A stretch of DNA of 64,000 nucleotides from Flavobacterium ovatum (GCF_040703125.1 NZ_CP160035.1:4185486-4249485), one strand, 5' to 3'; positions 51,458-60,121 are shown, numbered from the stretch's first letter. Notes: generated from the sequence alone by a model not told the origin. Made by a program: numbers and translations.

Positions 51458-52576
51458 CTAAGAGAACATATCTTTTACTTTTTCGAAAAACGATTTGTCT
51501 GATTTCTCAGGATTCGGAATAAAGTTATCGTCTGTTAAGTTTTTCTCGAAAAATTGTCTTTGGTCTTTGCTCAACTCTTTTGGAGTCCAAACATTTACAT
51601 GCACCAATAAATCTCCGTTTCCGTAACCGTTGATATTTGGAATTCCTTTTCCTTTCAAACGCAAGATTTTACCCGATTGGATTCCATCTTCAAGTTTGAT
51701 ACGTACTTTTCCGTTTACTGCTTCAATATCTTTAGAAACTCCCAAAACTGCTTCTGGAAAACTGATGTATAAATCATAATGTAAATTCTCTCCTTCACGT
51801 TTCAAGAATTCATGTTCTAATTCTTCAATGGCAACAATCAAATCTCCTGGTACGCTATTTCCTGGCGCATCATTTCCTTTTCCAGAAACTTTCAACTGCA
51901 TTCCGTCCACAACACCAGCAGGGATTTTGATAGAAACGGTTTCGTCTTCCAAAATCATTCCTTGACCATCAGCTTCAGCAGGTTTTTTGTCCAATTGCTG
52001 ACCAGCTCCTCCACAAGTAGGACAAGTAGTTGCTGATTGCATACGTCCCAAAATAGTATTGGTCACACGCATTACCTGCCCTTGACCGTTACATGTAGAA
52101 CAAGTCTTATAGCTTACACCTGGCGCTTGCACCTTGCGTTTTACTTTTACTTTTTTCTCTACACCATTGGCAATTTCTTCCAATGTCAATTTGACTTTGA
52201 TACGAAGGTTGCTTCCTTTGACTCTTTGTGGGCCACGAGAACCGCCACCACCAAATCCGCCAAAACCACCACCAAAGATATCGCCAAACTGACTAAAGAT
52301 ATCGTCCATGTTCATGCCGCCATGACCACCGCCACCACCAAAACCACCTGAACCGTCAAAAGCTTGATGACCGTATTGATCGTATTTACCTTTTTTGGCA
52401 GGATCGCTTAATACTTCGTAAGCTTCAGCTGCTTCTTTGAACTTTTCTTCTGCCGTTTTGTCTCCTGGATTTTTATCAGGATGAAACTCAATGGCTTTTT
52501 TTCGGTAGGCTTTCTTAATAGCTGCAGCATCTGCACCTTTAGTAATACCTAATATTTCGTAAAAATCTTTTTTCAT
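51458..52576 (-). CDS. dnaJ: Chaperone protein DnaJ with half zinc-finger region
   Basis: A 372-residue Hsp40 co-chaperone that loads substrates on DnaK and stimulates its ATPase. The J-domain has HPD at 32-34. A Gly/Phe-rich linker (about 74-114) and the C-terminal peptide-binding domains follow. The central cysteine-rich region keeps only two of the usual four CxxCxGxG motifs: CSTCNGQG (C159/C162) and CPTCGGAG (C185/C188). The first and fourth are replaced by cysteine-free sequence. This is the normal state for flavobacterial DnaJ rather than decay, since the flanking sequence is intact. It is transcribed after grpE. Confidence 0.95.
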   Translation of the reverse strand: MKKDFYEILGITKGADAAAIKKAYRKKAIEFHPDKNPGDKTAEEKFKEAAEAYEVLSDPAKKGKYDQYGHQAFDGSGGFGGGGGHGGMNMDDIFSQFGDIFGGGFGGFGGGGSRGPQRVKGSNLRIKVKLTLEEIANGVEKKVKVKRKVQAPGVSYKTCSTCNGQGQVMRVTNTILGRMQSATTCPTCGGAGQQLDKKPAEADGQGMILEDETVSIKIPAGVVDGMQLKVSGKGNDAPGNSVPGDLIVAIEELEHEFLKREGENLHYDLYISFPEAVLGVSKDIEAVNGKVRIKLEDGIQSGKILRLKGKGIPNINGYGNGDLLVHVNVWTPKELSKDQRQFFEKNLTDDNFIPNPEKSDKSFFEKVKDMFS

Positions 52577-52622
52577 TGTACTCTTTTATGTTGAAAATTA
52601 CAGCAGTGCGTCTTACGCCTAA

Positions 52623-53198
52623 TTATTGCCCAATTACAACTTTAGGAAAACGAATAATTTTATCTCCTAATTTGTATCCTTTTTCAAGAACATCCACAAT
52701 TTTACCTTTCATATCGTCAGATGGTGCTGGTATTTGTGTAATCGCTTCAGCAAAGTCAGCGTTGAAAGCATCTCCTGCATTTACCTCAACTATCTCTAAA
52801 CCTTTACCGTTCAAAGTGTTTTTTAATTTTTCGTGAATTAACTCAACTCCTTTAGAAACTGCTTCATTTTCTGATTTTGCAATTTCTATAATAGCTCTGT
52901 CAAAATCATCTAAAACTGGCAACAAAGACGTTACAACATCTTGATTGGCTGTTTTGAATAATTCAATACGCTCTTTAGTAGTTCTTCTTTTGTAATTTTC
53001 AAATTCAGCAAATAATCTCAAAAATTTATCTTTTTCATTTGCTAAGTCTTTGGTTAATTGTTCTTCAACACTTAATTCTTCCGCAAGAACTTGCTCTTCT
53101 GTCGCATTGTTATCCAATGTTACTTCCTCTACTTTTTGATCGATTTCTGTATTTTCAGTAGTCATATTACCTTTATTTTTAAAAATATTCTTAAACAT
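52623..53198 (-). CDS. grpE: Nucleotide exchange factor GrpE
   Basis: A 191-residue DnaK partner that releases ADP so that the chaperone can cycle. An acidic, poorly ordered N-terminus (residues 1-50) is followed by the long coiled-coil helix (about 50-110, NEKDKFLRLFAEFENYKRRT) and the C-terminal beta domain, with DVLEKGYKLGDKIIRFPKVV as the conserved end. An internal start at MTTENTE is possible, but both starts leave the domain intact. It is upstream of dnaJ by 46 bp, so the order grpE-dnaJ is an operon. A -7 element (53222-53229) with TTTG 21 bp upstream is visible. Confidence 0.94.
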   Translation of the reverse strand: MFKNIFKNKGNMTTENTEIDQKVEEVTLDNNATEEQVLAEELSVEEQLTKDLANEKDKFLRLFAEFENYKRRTTKERIELFKTANQDVVTSLLPVLDDFDRAIIEIAKSENEAVSKGVELIHEKLKNTLNGKGLEIVEVNAGDAFNADFAEAITQIPAPSDDMKGKIVDVLEKGYKLGDKIIRFPKVVIGQ

Positions 53199-53221
53199 AT
53201 TTTGAACTTTCTTTTGGAAAG

Positions 53222-53254
53222 CAAAAGTACTGCCAAAACGTTCTAAACGTCAAA
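53222..53254 (-). promoter_or_regulatory. grpE-dnaJ promoter
   Basis: On the minus strand TTTG (53254-53251), a 21-bp spacer and TACTTTTG (53229-53222) match the Bacteroidota consensus. The grpE ATG follows 23 bp later. No CIRCE-like inverted repeat is seen. Confidence 0.55.
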
Positions 53255-53432
53255 TTGTCAGTTGCATTTTTGAAAAACACAAAATTGACTGTTATTTTTT
53301 CATTATTAATTTAAATTTTAATACAATTTTAAGAATTATATCAATTGTTTTATTTATGTTTGTGATATATTCTATTTAAAAAGGAATCTAAGGTTATTTA
53401 CATACATTATTAATTCACTATACCTTATATCA

Positions 53433-53468
53433 AAAAAAAGCTTTGTTTTCTAAAACAAAGCTTTTTTT
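53433..53468. terminator. Strong stem-loop with A and T runs in the hisS-grpE gap
   Basis: AAAGCTTTGTTTT and AAAACAAAGCTTT pair perfectly with A and T runs outside (53433-53468). It is about 220 bp downstream of hisS and could end either a longer hisS transcript or an unannotated small RNA. Confidence 0.7.
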
Positions 53469-53602
53469 ATGCGTTATAATTTCTGATTTTATTTTTTTGG
53501 ATACGAGCGAAAGCCAACAGGCGAAGCAATTGCACCGATTTTTTCAGACACTAATTGCACAAATTTTGTTCGTCTAAAAAATCAATTACACTAATTTCTC
53601 TA

Positions 53603-53627
53603 AAACTTGTACACTCTGTACAAGTTT
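53603..53627 (-). terminator. Perfect hairpin downstream of hisS
   Basis: AAACTTGTACA and TGTACAAGTTT are exact inverses around loop CTC. It lies 64 bp beyond the hisS stop. The T tract on the minus strand is short, so termination is uncertain. Confidence 0.5.
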
Positions 53628-53639
53628 GCATAACAAAAA

Positions 53640-53690
53640 AATCCGTTTTAATCAGCGTTTTCGCGATAGCGAATCCGTTTTATCAGCGTA
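53640..53690. repeat. Paired 19-bp repeats around a small palindrome, abutting the hisS stop
   Basis: AATCCGTTTTAATCAGCGT (53640-53658) is repeated as AATCCGTTTTATCAGCGT (53672-53689) with TTCGCGATAGCGAA between. The second copy ends one base before the hisS stop codon (53691-53693). Confidence 0.65.
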
Positions 53691-55061
53691 CTATCTAAGT
53701 GCGGCTTTCAATTCTTCTAAATCTAACAAATTCTGTTCTCCTGTTGCCAAATTTTTCAAAGCGTATTTCCCTTGGTTCATTTCTTCCTCGCCTGCGATTA
53801 CGGCATAAGGAATAAAACGTTTATCGGCATGTTGAAATTGCTTCCCAACTTTTGCGTTATCTGGATACAATTCCACTTTTATTCCTGCAGCTCTCAATTG
53901 CTTGATCGCATTCATCGCATAAAAAGCTTCTTTTTCGCCATAATTAATAAACAAAGCTTTGGTCGAAACCGTTACCGTTTGCGGAAACAAATTCAATTCT
54001 TCCACCACCAAATAGATGCGGTCTAGTCCAAATGAAATTCCGACACCGCTCATGTTTTTCAATCCAAAGATTCCAGTTAAATCATCGTAACGACCACCGC
54101 CACCTATCGATCCCATGGCTACTCCTTTGGGTGCTGCTACTTCAAAAATAGCACCTGTATAATAATTCAGTCCACGAGCCAAGGTTACGTCTAAGTCCAA
54201 TTCAGCAGTAGACAACCCTAACTGAATCACGTTTTCACAAATAAAACGCAACTCTTCAACACCTTTCATTCCTTCTTGCGAGTCGGCTAATAATTGTGCT
54301 AATTGCTCTAATTTTTCGGTAATTGTTCCTGTGAAATTAAACAAAGGTTGCACTTTGGTGATTGCGTCTTCAGAAATTCCTTTTTCAATCATTTCTTTCT
54401 TTACGCCGTCCTCGCCTATTTTGTCCAACTTATCCAAGGCTACGGTAAAATCAATTAATTTATCCGAAGCGCCGATTACCTCAGCGATACCAGATAATAT
54501 TTTACGATTGTTGATTTTCACGGTTGCACCCGTCAATCCCAAATCGGTAAAAACAGCGTCGTACAATTGCACCAATTCCACTTCTTGCCAAAGCGATTTA
54601 GACCCCACCACATCGGCATCACATTGAAAAAACTCTCTAAAACGCCCTTTTTGCGGACGATCTGCACGCCAAACAGGCTGAATTTGGTATCGTTTAAAAG
54701 GGAATTCAATTTCGTTTTGGTGTTGCACCACATAACGAGCAAAAGGCACAGTCAAGTCATAACGCAAGGCTTTCTCAGAAATACTTGCCGTTAATTTCGT
54801 ACTGTCTTTTGCCTCTAAATGTCCCGCATTGGCCTTAGCCAAATAATCTCCCGAATTCAGGATTTTGAAGATCAAGCGGTCGCCTTCCTCTCCGTATTTC
54901 CCCATCAGGGTTTCCGAATTTTCGAATGAAGGCGTTTCAATCGGTTGAAAACCAAATTTCTCAAAATTGGTTTTTATAGTTTGTATGATGTATTGTCTTT
55001 TTGCCACCTCAGCAGGTGAAAAATCTCTGGTTCCTTTAGGAATACTTGGTTTTGATGCCAT
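53691..55061 (-). CDS. hisS: Histidyl-tRNA synthetase
   Basis: Charges tRNA-His with histidine. This 456-residue class II synthetase carries PKGTRDFSP at its start, [12 protein letters not shown], the class II motif 2 loop [16 protein letters not shown] and [13 protein letters not shown], and the histidine-binding block [28 protein letters not shown] and [12 protein letters not shown] give the motif 3 arginine. The C-terminal anticodon-binding domain (about 355-456) is typical of HisRS. All motifs are complete and the length is normal. Confidence 0.97.
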   Translation of the reverse strand: MASKPSIPKGTRDFSPAEVAKRQYIIQTIKTNFEKFGFQPIETPSFENSETLMGKYGEEGDRLIFKILNSGDYLAKANAGHLEAKDSTKLTASISEKALRYDLTVPFARYVVQHQNEIEFPFKRYQIQPVWRADRPQKGRFREFFQCDADVVGSKSLWQEVELVQLYDAVFTDLGLTGATVKINNRKILSGIAEVIGASDKLIDFTVALDKLDKIGEDGVKKEMIEKGISEDAITKVQPLFNFTGTITEKLEQLAQLLADSQEGMKGVEELRFICENVIQLGLSTAELDLDVTLARGLNYYTGAIFEVAAPKGVAMGSIGGGGRYDDLTGIFGLKNMSGVGISFGLDRIYLVVEELNLFPQTVTVSTKALFINYGEKEAFYAMNAIKQLRAAGIKVELYPDNAKVGKQFQHADKRFIPYAVIAGEEEMNQGKYALKNLATGEQNLLDLEELKAALR

Positions 55062-55389
55062 TATAATAGTTTACTTTTATAAAATTGAAAACGGTTTTTA
55101 TAACTGTAAAAAAAGCCGAAATTCTAATTGGGTACAAATATCTTATTTTTAATAGAAATCTGTTTATAAAAAGGGAAATTAAATTTGGAGGTTTTTTTGA
55201 AACACATAGAATCATAGAATTTTGATTGAACCTAAAAAGAGGCGTTTCACTCACAGAGGAAACATAGATTTTCTTTAAACCATAATAAGAAATTGAAGAA
55301 CATTTAATAGGAATGGAAGTGCATTTAACTTAAAATCTTGGAAAAAATATATTAGGATTAGACAGCGTATTCATTTGTTTTTTTGGCGC
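55062..55389. other. Intergenic region upstream of hisS with decayed repeats
   Basis: About 330 bp without a gene. It holds the hisS promoter (a one-mismatch -7, GATATTTG on the minus strand near 55135-55142) and CACATAGAA/AACATAGATTTTC repeat fragments (55203-55276), which resemble other short repeats in the window. Nothing else is seen. Confidence 0.4.
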
Positions 55390-55540
55390 CTATTCCAGTT
55401 ATTCGCTATAGCCCTCTTTCAAAATGCTTTTTTTACAAGGTCGTTACAGGGGCTTCCTCTGGTCGCTCTGTAACTCCCGTAAAAAATAGCATTTTTCAGT
55501 CGGGGCTACCGCTACTACCTGGGGCGTTGGCGAGTTGGAT
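55390..55540 (-). repeat. Degenerate intergenic element, copy 2
   Basis: A G+C-richer stretch upstream of mntA. Its middle (55439-55480) nearly matches copy 1 (ACAGGGGCTTCCTCTGGTCG then CTCTGTAACTCCCG). Its right part (55489-55540, TTTTTCAGTCGGGGCTACCG and CTACTACCTGGGGCG) closely matches copy 3 (56441-56488). Confidence 0.75.
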
Positions 55541-55675
55541 ATATAAAGATGTTTATATATTCCAATTAAATACTAAAAATAGAAAGCAATTTAAAATCCT
55601 GCGGCAACAAAAAGCTACAAACACCTTAGCAAAACAGAACATAAAAAAATGTAATATATTTTGCGTATTTTTGAA

Positions 55676-55683
55676 GTTAGATA
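55676..55683 (+). promoter_or_regulatory. -7 element of mntA-hepT
   Basis: TATTTTTG matches TAnnTTTG and lies 8 bp before the ATG at 55692, which implies a very short or absent leader. Confidence 0.45.
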
Positions 55684-55691
55684 TTTACACC

Positions 55692-55991
55692 ATGAATTTG
55701 ATACAGAATTATAGCAAAGAGATAATAAACTTATGTAAAATACATAAAGTTAAATCTCTGTATGCTTTTGGTTCAGTACTTACAGACAAATTCAATTCAG
55801 AAAGTGATGTTGATTTAGTTGTTGATTTCCAACCGATCGATGTTCTTGATTATGGTGACAATTATTACAATTTAAAATTTTCTTTAGAAGACATTTTCAA
55901 AAGAAATGTTGACCTACTAGAGGAAAAAGCACTGCGAAATCCATATTTCATAAAGACCTTGAATAAAAATAAAAAACTTATTTATGGATAA
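55692..55991 (+). CDS. mntA: MntA-type nucleotidyltransferase (antitoxin)
   Basis: A 99-residue minimal nucleotidyltransferase. The motif GSVLTDKFNSESDVDLVV fits GSx10DxD exactly. The upstream open frame extends to 55383, but the extra residues are a translation of the intergenic element, so the ATG at 55692 is used. In characterised MntA-HepT pairs this enzyme adds AMP residues to the HepT toxin and neutralises it. The toxin gene directly follows and overlaps by 8 bases, as in other such operons. A third catalytic Asp appears near NVDLLEE. The -7 element (55676-55683) is 8 bp upstream. Confidence 0.88.
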   Translation: MNLIQNYSKEIINLCKIHKVKSLYAFGSVLTDKFNSESDVDLVVDFQPIDVLDYGDNYYNLKFSLEDIFKRNVDLLEEKALRNPYFIKTLNKNKKLIYG

Positions 55992-56325
55992 CGATTTAAA
56001 GACTTGGCTTTATGATATTTTAAGCTCCATAAATGAAATCGAAAGTTATTATGTCGAAACTCCCAAAATGTTTGAAATTTATCAAAATGATTTAAGAACC
56101 AAACGAGCAGTTGAACGTAATATAGAAATTATTGGAGAAGCAATGAGCAGAATATTAAAGCAAGATCCTAAAATTGAAATTTCTAACTCACGGAAAATTG
56201 TTGACGTAAGAAACAGAATAATCCACGGTTATGACTCTGTTTCCGATGCTGTAATTTGGGGAATTGTTATTAAAAACTTACCCGTTTTACAAATCGAAGT
56301 CGAGAAATTACTTAACGAAAAATAA
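55984..56325 (+). CDS. hepT: HepT-like ribonuclease toxin (DUF86)
   Basis: A 113-residue all-helical HEPN-domain protein. The active-site motif RNRIIHGY fits RX4HXY of HepT toxins, which cut RNA (tRNA in described cases) until AMPylated by MntA. RAVERNIEIIGEAM is the conserved central helix. It overlaps mntA by 8 bases and is translationally coupled with it. Both genes look intact: no frameshift and full motif sets. They sit between copies 2 and 3 of the window's intergenic element, suggesting the pair moved in as a unit (inference). Confidence 0.88.
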   Translation: MDNDLKTWLYDILSSINEIESYYVETPKMFEIYQNDLRTKRAVERNIEIIGEAMSRILKQDPKIEISNSRKIVDVRNRIIHGYDSVSDAVIWGIVIKNLPVLQIEVEKLLNEK

Positions 56326-56400
56326 AGTAACAATGTCAGTTTAATTATAGACTATAACTCTCCCTTCAGCAATCACATTTACAAGTAAAAAAAACTAACT

Positions 56401-56488
56401 AGCAGGAACTCGCTCTGTAAATCACGTAAAAAATAGCCTTTTTCAGTCTTGGCTACCGCTCCTACTTGGGGCGAAGACGAGTTGGATC
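56401..56488 (-). repeat. Degenerate intergenic element, copy 3
   Basis: TTTTTCAGTCTTGGCTACCG and CTCCTACTTGGGGCGAAGAC nearly match copy 2 (55494-55530). It lies in the 343-bp gap between hepT and the AbiC-like gene. The remainder of the gap (56489-56668) has no supported gene. Confidence 0.7.
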
Positions 56489-56668
56489 AGATTTGGTATT
56501 TGTTTATATCTTGTCGAAAAAACTTTTAGTTATTTATAAGTTTTCTTTTATATATTTGAAAAAGAAAATAAGGCAAAACAAACCTACTCCAATCTACCCT
56601 AAAATGGGTTGGTATACAAAGGTTTTTTGTACCTATATAGAAGTTAGCAGCCATTAATAAAAAACATC

Positions 56669-57598
56669 ATGCAAAAAATACTCACCGAAAAATTTAGTGT
56701 TCGAATTTTAATTTCAGGAATTATTATATTTTTTCTTGCTATAATAATATTCTCCTTCAATAATTGGAATTTTGCAACAGATCAGGATATTCAATTAGAA
56801 AGATTATCTGGATTAGCTGACTTTATAGGCGGCTTTGTTGGCCCGATATGGGCACTTGTCGGCGTAATTTTATTTTATGTTGCGTTAACCGAGCAAAGGA
56901 AAGATTTTACAACAAATCGAGAAGCATTAAAAGCTCAAACTAAAGCTTTAGAACAACAAATAATTGAATTTGAGCTACAACGTGAAGAATTAGCTGAAAC
57001 AAGAGAAGTTTTCAAAATTCAAAATGATACATTTAGAAAACAACAATTTGAATCAACATTTTTCAATTTAGTTAATTTACATCATCTAATAGTCAACTCG
57101 ATAAATCTCTCAAAAAGAGTTCCAAAATATCCAGGATTAGAAAAGCTTTTTACAAGAAGTGAAGATCGCGATGAAAAAACATCAATTACAATTCATGGTA
57201 AAGATTGTTTCGGAGAGTTCAGAAAATCATTTATAGAAAAATTTCACGAGCATGAGTCAAAATCTCCAGAAAAACCTACTACCGAAAAGTTGGAAGAAAG
57301 TTATTGGGAATTCTTCCAACAAAATCAATCTCAACTTGGTCATTATTTTAGAAATTTATATCATATTTTTAAGTTTATAAATAATTCAAATGAACCAAAT
57401 AAACTAATATATTCAAGTTTGCTTCGAGCTCAAATGTCAAACGATGAATTGTTTATGTTGTTTTATAATTGCTTATCATCTTTAGGGAATCAAAAATTCA
57501 AACCGTTAGTTGAAGATTTTCACTTGTTACAAAACCTGAATCCCGATGATTTGATAAATATTGACCACAAACAATTTTATCAAGCAACGGCATTTTAA
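56669..57598 (+). CDS. Putative phage abortive-infection protein (AbiC-like, PF16872-type)
   Basis: A 309-residue membrane protein with two N-terminal transmembrane helices (about residues 12-31 and 50-70), a coiled coil (about 80-125, rich in EQQ/ELQREELAETREV) and a soluble C-terminal domain. The domain carries FESTFFNLVNLHHLIVNSI, GHYFRNLYHIFKFIN, LLRAQMSNDELFMLFYNCLS and KFKPLVEDF in the order seen in putative AbiC proteins. Such proteins are annotated as phage-exclusion factors. Biochemical function is not established, and nothing here proves activity. It is placed directly beside mntA-hepT, which fits a defence pocket. Confidence 0.8.
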   Translation: MQKILTEKFSVRILISGIIIFFLAIIIFSFNNWNFATDQDIQLERLSGLADFIGGFVGPIWALVGVILFYVALTEQRKDFTTNREALKAQTKALEQQIIEFELQREELAETREVFKIQNDTFRKQQFESTFFNLVNLHHLIVNSINLSKRVPKYPGLEKLFTRSEDRDEKTSITIHGKDCFGEFRKSFIEKFHEHESKSPEKPTTEKLEESYWEFFQQNQSQLGHYFRNLYHIFKFINNSNEPNKLIYSSLLRAQMSNDELFMLFYNCLSSLGNQKFKPLVEDFHLLQNLNPDDLINIDHKQFYQATAF

Positions 57599-57735
57599 CG
57601 GCTGCTAATCGAGTAGACGTGTGCGCCCCAAATGGGACGGACTGTATCTCTCACACCACCGACCCGATCGCTATGATATGCACAAATCCTATCGTAACCG
57701 ATAGCGCGGAAATTTTTTCCGTGCCCGCAACAACA
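57599..57735 (+). repeat. G+C-rich intergenic element, copy 7 (divergent)
   Basis: This stretch separates the AbiC-like gene from the antitoxin remnant. It is G+C-richer than its surroundings and contains a CTATCG-TAAC-CGATAG hairpin (57689-57704). The TGGGACGGACTGTATCTCTC part resembles the TATCTCCC side of copy 1 only loosely, so it may be a separate element. No gene is supported here. Confidence 0.5.
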
Positions 57736-57757
57736 TTTTAATAAAAAAAATAAGAGG

Positions 57758-57892
57758 ATGAAAACACATAGTTTAGATGAAGTAACAGATAAATTCGTTG
57801 GTAAAAAAGGAACAGCAAACAGAGATAATTTTGAAAACGAATTAAAAACCGATTTGATTGATCAAACCATAAAAAAATCTCAAAAGAAATAA
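57758..57892 (+). pseudogene. N-terminal remnant of an XRE/HigA-like antitoxin
   Basis: A 44-residue open frame, starting MKTHSLDEVTDKFVGKKGT and ending LIDQTIKKSQKK, resembles the N-terminus of HigA-type antitoxins from Bacteroidota: the 'EVTDK..GKxGT..RDxFE' lead-in before the helix-turn-helix. The frame stops exactly where the helix-turn-helix would begin, and no continuation is visible in other frames. No HigB toxin is seen upstream, where element copy 7 lies. It could be a truncated gene that still produces a short peptide, but I regard it as a relic. Confidence 0.55.
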
Positions 57893-58082
57893 AACAAACG
57901 CTAAAATTAATTTTAACGTAGAATAAATTAATCCCAATACTACAACCTTCTGTAATTAAAAACATATTTTTATACTGAGACACATTTGCAATTTTCAAAT
58001 AAATATAACCGAAACACATAAAATAAAAGTGTAGTAGTGACCAATTAAAAAAAATTGTAATTTTATATAAAACAACTAGGTT

Positions 58083-58343
58083 ATGATATCTCAAATTATT
58101 TTAAAATTATTCGAAATAATCCAAGAGTTTATAAAAGACAAATCCAAAGCACGTGAGTTTGTTTCTAGGATAGAGCAAACTATTGATGCAAAATTTGACT
58201 CACAGAAAGATTATTTTGTAAGCAAAAAAGACTTATACGAAGTAGAGGCTAAAATATCTACAACTATATATATTGTTGGCTTAATACAGTTCTTAGCAAT
58301 CGTTGCCTCAGTACATGCTATAGTTGGTTTTATGACAAAATAA
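58083..58343 (+). CDS. Small coiled-coil membrane protein (DUF1640-like)
   Basis: An 86-residue protein: a helical N-terminal half rich in Lys/Glu and Phe (about residues 8-60, LKLFEIIQEFIKDKSKAREF) and a C-terminal hydrophobic helix (about 62-82, YIVGLIQFLAIVASVHAIVG). The layout is like that of DUF1640/CCDC90-type small coiled-coil membrane proteins, often found in bacterial accessory regions. The ATG at 58083 is at the start of the conserved helix. A terminator (58441-58469) lies downstream. Function unknown. Confidence 0.6.
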   Translation: MISQIILKLFEIIQEFIKDKSKAREFVSRIEQTIDAKFDSQKDYFVSKKDLYEVEAKISTTIYIVGLIQFLAIVASVHAIVGFMTK

Positions 58344-58440
58344 ATATTAACACCACTCTTTAGTATCACCCGAAACTGTTTGAAAACAAGATTCCAATTG
58401 TGTAGTATTTGATCAAAAACACTAAAATTTACAATCCATA

Positions 58441-58469
58441 AAGCACAGCTCTAGTTGTGCTTTTTTTAC
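58441..58469 (+). terminator. Terminator after the small coiled-coil protein gene
   Basis: AAGCACA and TGTGCTT pair with an 8-base loop and a run of T follows, 98 bp beyond the stop codon. Confidence 0.65.
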
Positions 58470-58502
58470 TATTTATAAATTCCAAAATAAAACGTCCCTT
58501 TC

Positions 58503-58648
58503 TATCTAGCCCAGATAGAAGTGGAAATGATGCCCGAAAAAACACTATTATTTTCTTGACCCAAAGAGCGACTGGAAGAAGCTCCTTTGGGGCAATAGAA
58601 AATAAAGCGTTTTGAGAAATCATTGGAACGAATAGCTGGATTGGCTAC
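58503..58648 (+). repeat. Degenerate intergenic element, copy 6
   Basis: The stretch begins TATCTAGCCCAGATAGAAGT and later has AAAGAGCGACTGGAAGAAGC followed by TCCTTTGGGGCAA. The part AGAGCGACTGGAAGAAGCTCC parallels AGAGCGACCAGAGGAAGCTC in copy 1 (minus strand); these motifs are quoted in pieces of at most 20 bases. It closes the accessory pocket before the MacB-like gene. Confidence 0.65.
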
Positions 58649-58710
58649 AAATAAAAAAGACAACCCTAATATTATATCAAAAAGTGTAATTTAGTAGCAA
58701 ATTAGTCAAC

Positions 58711-59952
58711 ATGTTTCATTTGTTTAGAGAAAATATACGGATTGCGGTAGGTTCTATACGAACGCAAATTTTGAGAACGATTTTGACGGTGATTATTATC
58801 GCCATCGGAATTACGGCTTTGGTGGGGATTTTGACCGTGGTTTCGGCATTGGAAAACACAATTGCAACTGACTTTTCGTCGATGGGTGCCAATACTTTTT
58901 CGGTAAAACAATATGAAAACGACCTACGAAAACGCCGTGGGGAAACTCGAAAAATCATCAATCCCGTGATTTCGTATCCTGAAGCGGTTGCTTTTAAGAA
59001 TAAATTCCATTTTCCGCTTACGGAAACCTCCTTGTCTTTTAGAGCAACCAATACGGCCGAAGTGAAATTTGAAACCGAGAAAACTGATCCCGAAATTACG
59101 ATTATGGGTGTCGATGAATTTTTCTTGGTAAACTCTGGATTGGAAACGAGTTCGGGACGTAATTTTACCAATTTCGACATTAGCAATAATACGTATTCCT
59201 GTATTGTAGGTTCGGATTTTGAGAAAGGCTTATTGAAAGATGTGAATCCGATTGGGAAAACCATTTCTATTCGGGGTGCACGATTTAAAGTTGTGGGAGT
59301 CTTGAAAGAAAAGGGAGCGACCTTTGGCAACAACCAAGATTTACGGGTTTTGATTCCGATTCAGTTGGCGCGGTCGTTATTTACGGCTCCCAATATTAAT
59401 TATACCGTGAGCATTTTGACGCAAAACAGCCAATTACTAGACCAAGCGATTGATCACGCTATCAGTACGATGCGTAACATTCGAAAATTGAGTCCCGTGA
59501 AGGAAAATAATTTTGGCGTGGTGCGCTCAGATGATTTGATCAATAAAATTCTCGGGATTACAAAATACTTAGGAATGGCTTCTTGGGGAATTGGGGTGAT
59601 TACCATTCTAGGTTCTTCGATTGCTTTGATGAATATTATGATTGTTTCGGTAACGGAACGCACTCGAGAAATTGGGGTACGAAAAGCGTTGGGTGCTAAA
59701 AAATCAACTGTGGCGATTCAGTTTTTTATTGAAACTTTACTCATTGGTCAGCTCGGCGGAATCATCGGAATCATCCTCGGAATCTTAATTGGCTTCGGAA
59801 TCGCAACGGCCATGAAATTCGATTTTGTTATTCCGTGGTTGGCGATTTTTGCGGCTTTTATGACGAGTTTTATTGTGGCTATTATTTCTGGGTTGTATCC
59901 TGCAATTAAGGCGGCTACGTTGGATCCTATTGAGGCATTGCGGTATGAATAG
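58711..59952 (+). CDS. ABC transporter permease (MacB/FtsX-like)
   Basis: A 413-residue permease with one N-terminal transmembrane helix (about residues 20-42), a large periplasmic MacB_PCD-type domain (about 45-270) and three C-terminal helices of the FtsX domain (about 285-400). The pattern [20 protein letters not shown] is the typical FtsX/MacB motif. The C-terminus DPIEALRYE is also conserved. No ATPase gene is beside it, so its energising partner must lie elsewhere. The role may be export of a lipid-linked or peptide substrate, or lipoprotein/cell-envelope work. Confidence 0.9.
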   Translation: MFHLFRENIRIAVGSIRTQILRTILTVIIIAIGITALVGILTVVSALENTIATDFSSMGANTFSVKQYENDLRKRRGETRKIINPVISYPEAVAFKNKFHFPLTETSLSFRATNTAEVKFETEKTDPEITIMGVDEFFLVNSGLETSSGRNFTNFDISNNTYSCIVGSDFEKGLLKDVNPIGKTISIRGARFKVVGVLKEKGATFGNNQDLRVLIPIQLARSLFTAPNINYTVSILTQNSQLLDQAIDHAISTMRNIRKLSPVKENNFGVVRSDDLINKILGITKYLGMASWGIGVITILGSSIALMNIMIVSVTERTREIGVRKALGAKKSTVAIQFFIETLLIGQLGGIIGIILGILIGFGIATAMKFDFVIPWLAIFAAFMTSFIVAIISGLYPAIKAATLDPIEALRYE

Positions 59953-60121
59953 CTGCGTTTAACCACCAAGTACACTAAGAAAAAACGAAGTTCACAAAGT
60001 TCTTAAACCATATAAGAAATTTAAGAGCATATAAGCTTTTGTGTGTAATAGTCGGAACGTTAGAGTATAGAGTCACTTAGAGAGTCCCCATCAAGAAAAC
60101 AAAAATTGGGTTTATGTCTAC
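59953..60121. repeat. Intergenic repeat fragments between MacB-like gene and prmC
   Basis: CCACCAAGTACACTAAG and AAGTTCACAAAGTTCTTA (59965-60005) belong to the 'aagttcacaaag' family also at 35934. TAAACCATATAAGAAATTTA (60004-60023) resembles 55276-55295. No gene is seen. Confidence 0.45.

Noticed and set aside
52037..52351. 104-residue open frame opposite dnaJ
   Set aside because: It is the antisense shadow of the glycine-rich and cysteine-rich parts of dnaJ, with Thr/His low complexity.
55383..55691. N-terminal extension of the mntA open frame
   Set aside because: It is a translation of intergenic element copy 2; the nucleotidyltransferase starts at 55692 after a -7 element.
56466..56657. 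63-residue open frame between hepT and the AbiC-like gene
   Set aside because: It begins inside intergenic element copy 3, is low-complexity Lys/Ile-rich and matches nothing I recognise.
55692..57598. Prophage origin for the mntA-hepT/AbiC-like pocket
   Set aside because: No integrase, terminase, capsid or tail gene and no tRNA attachment site are present.
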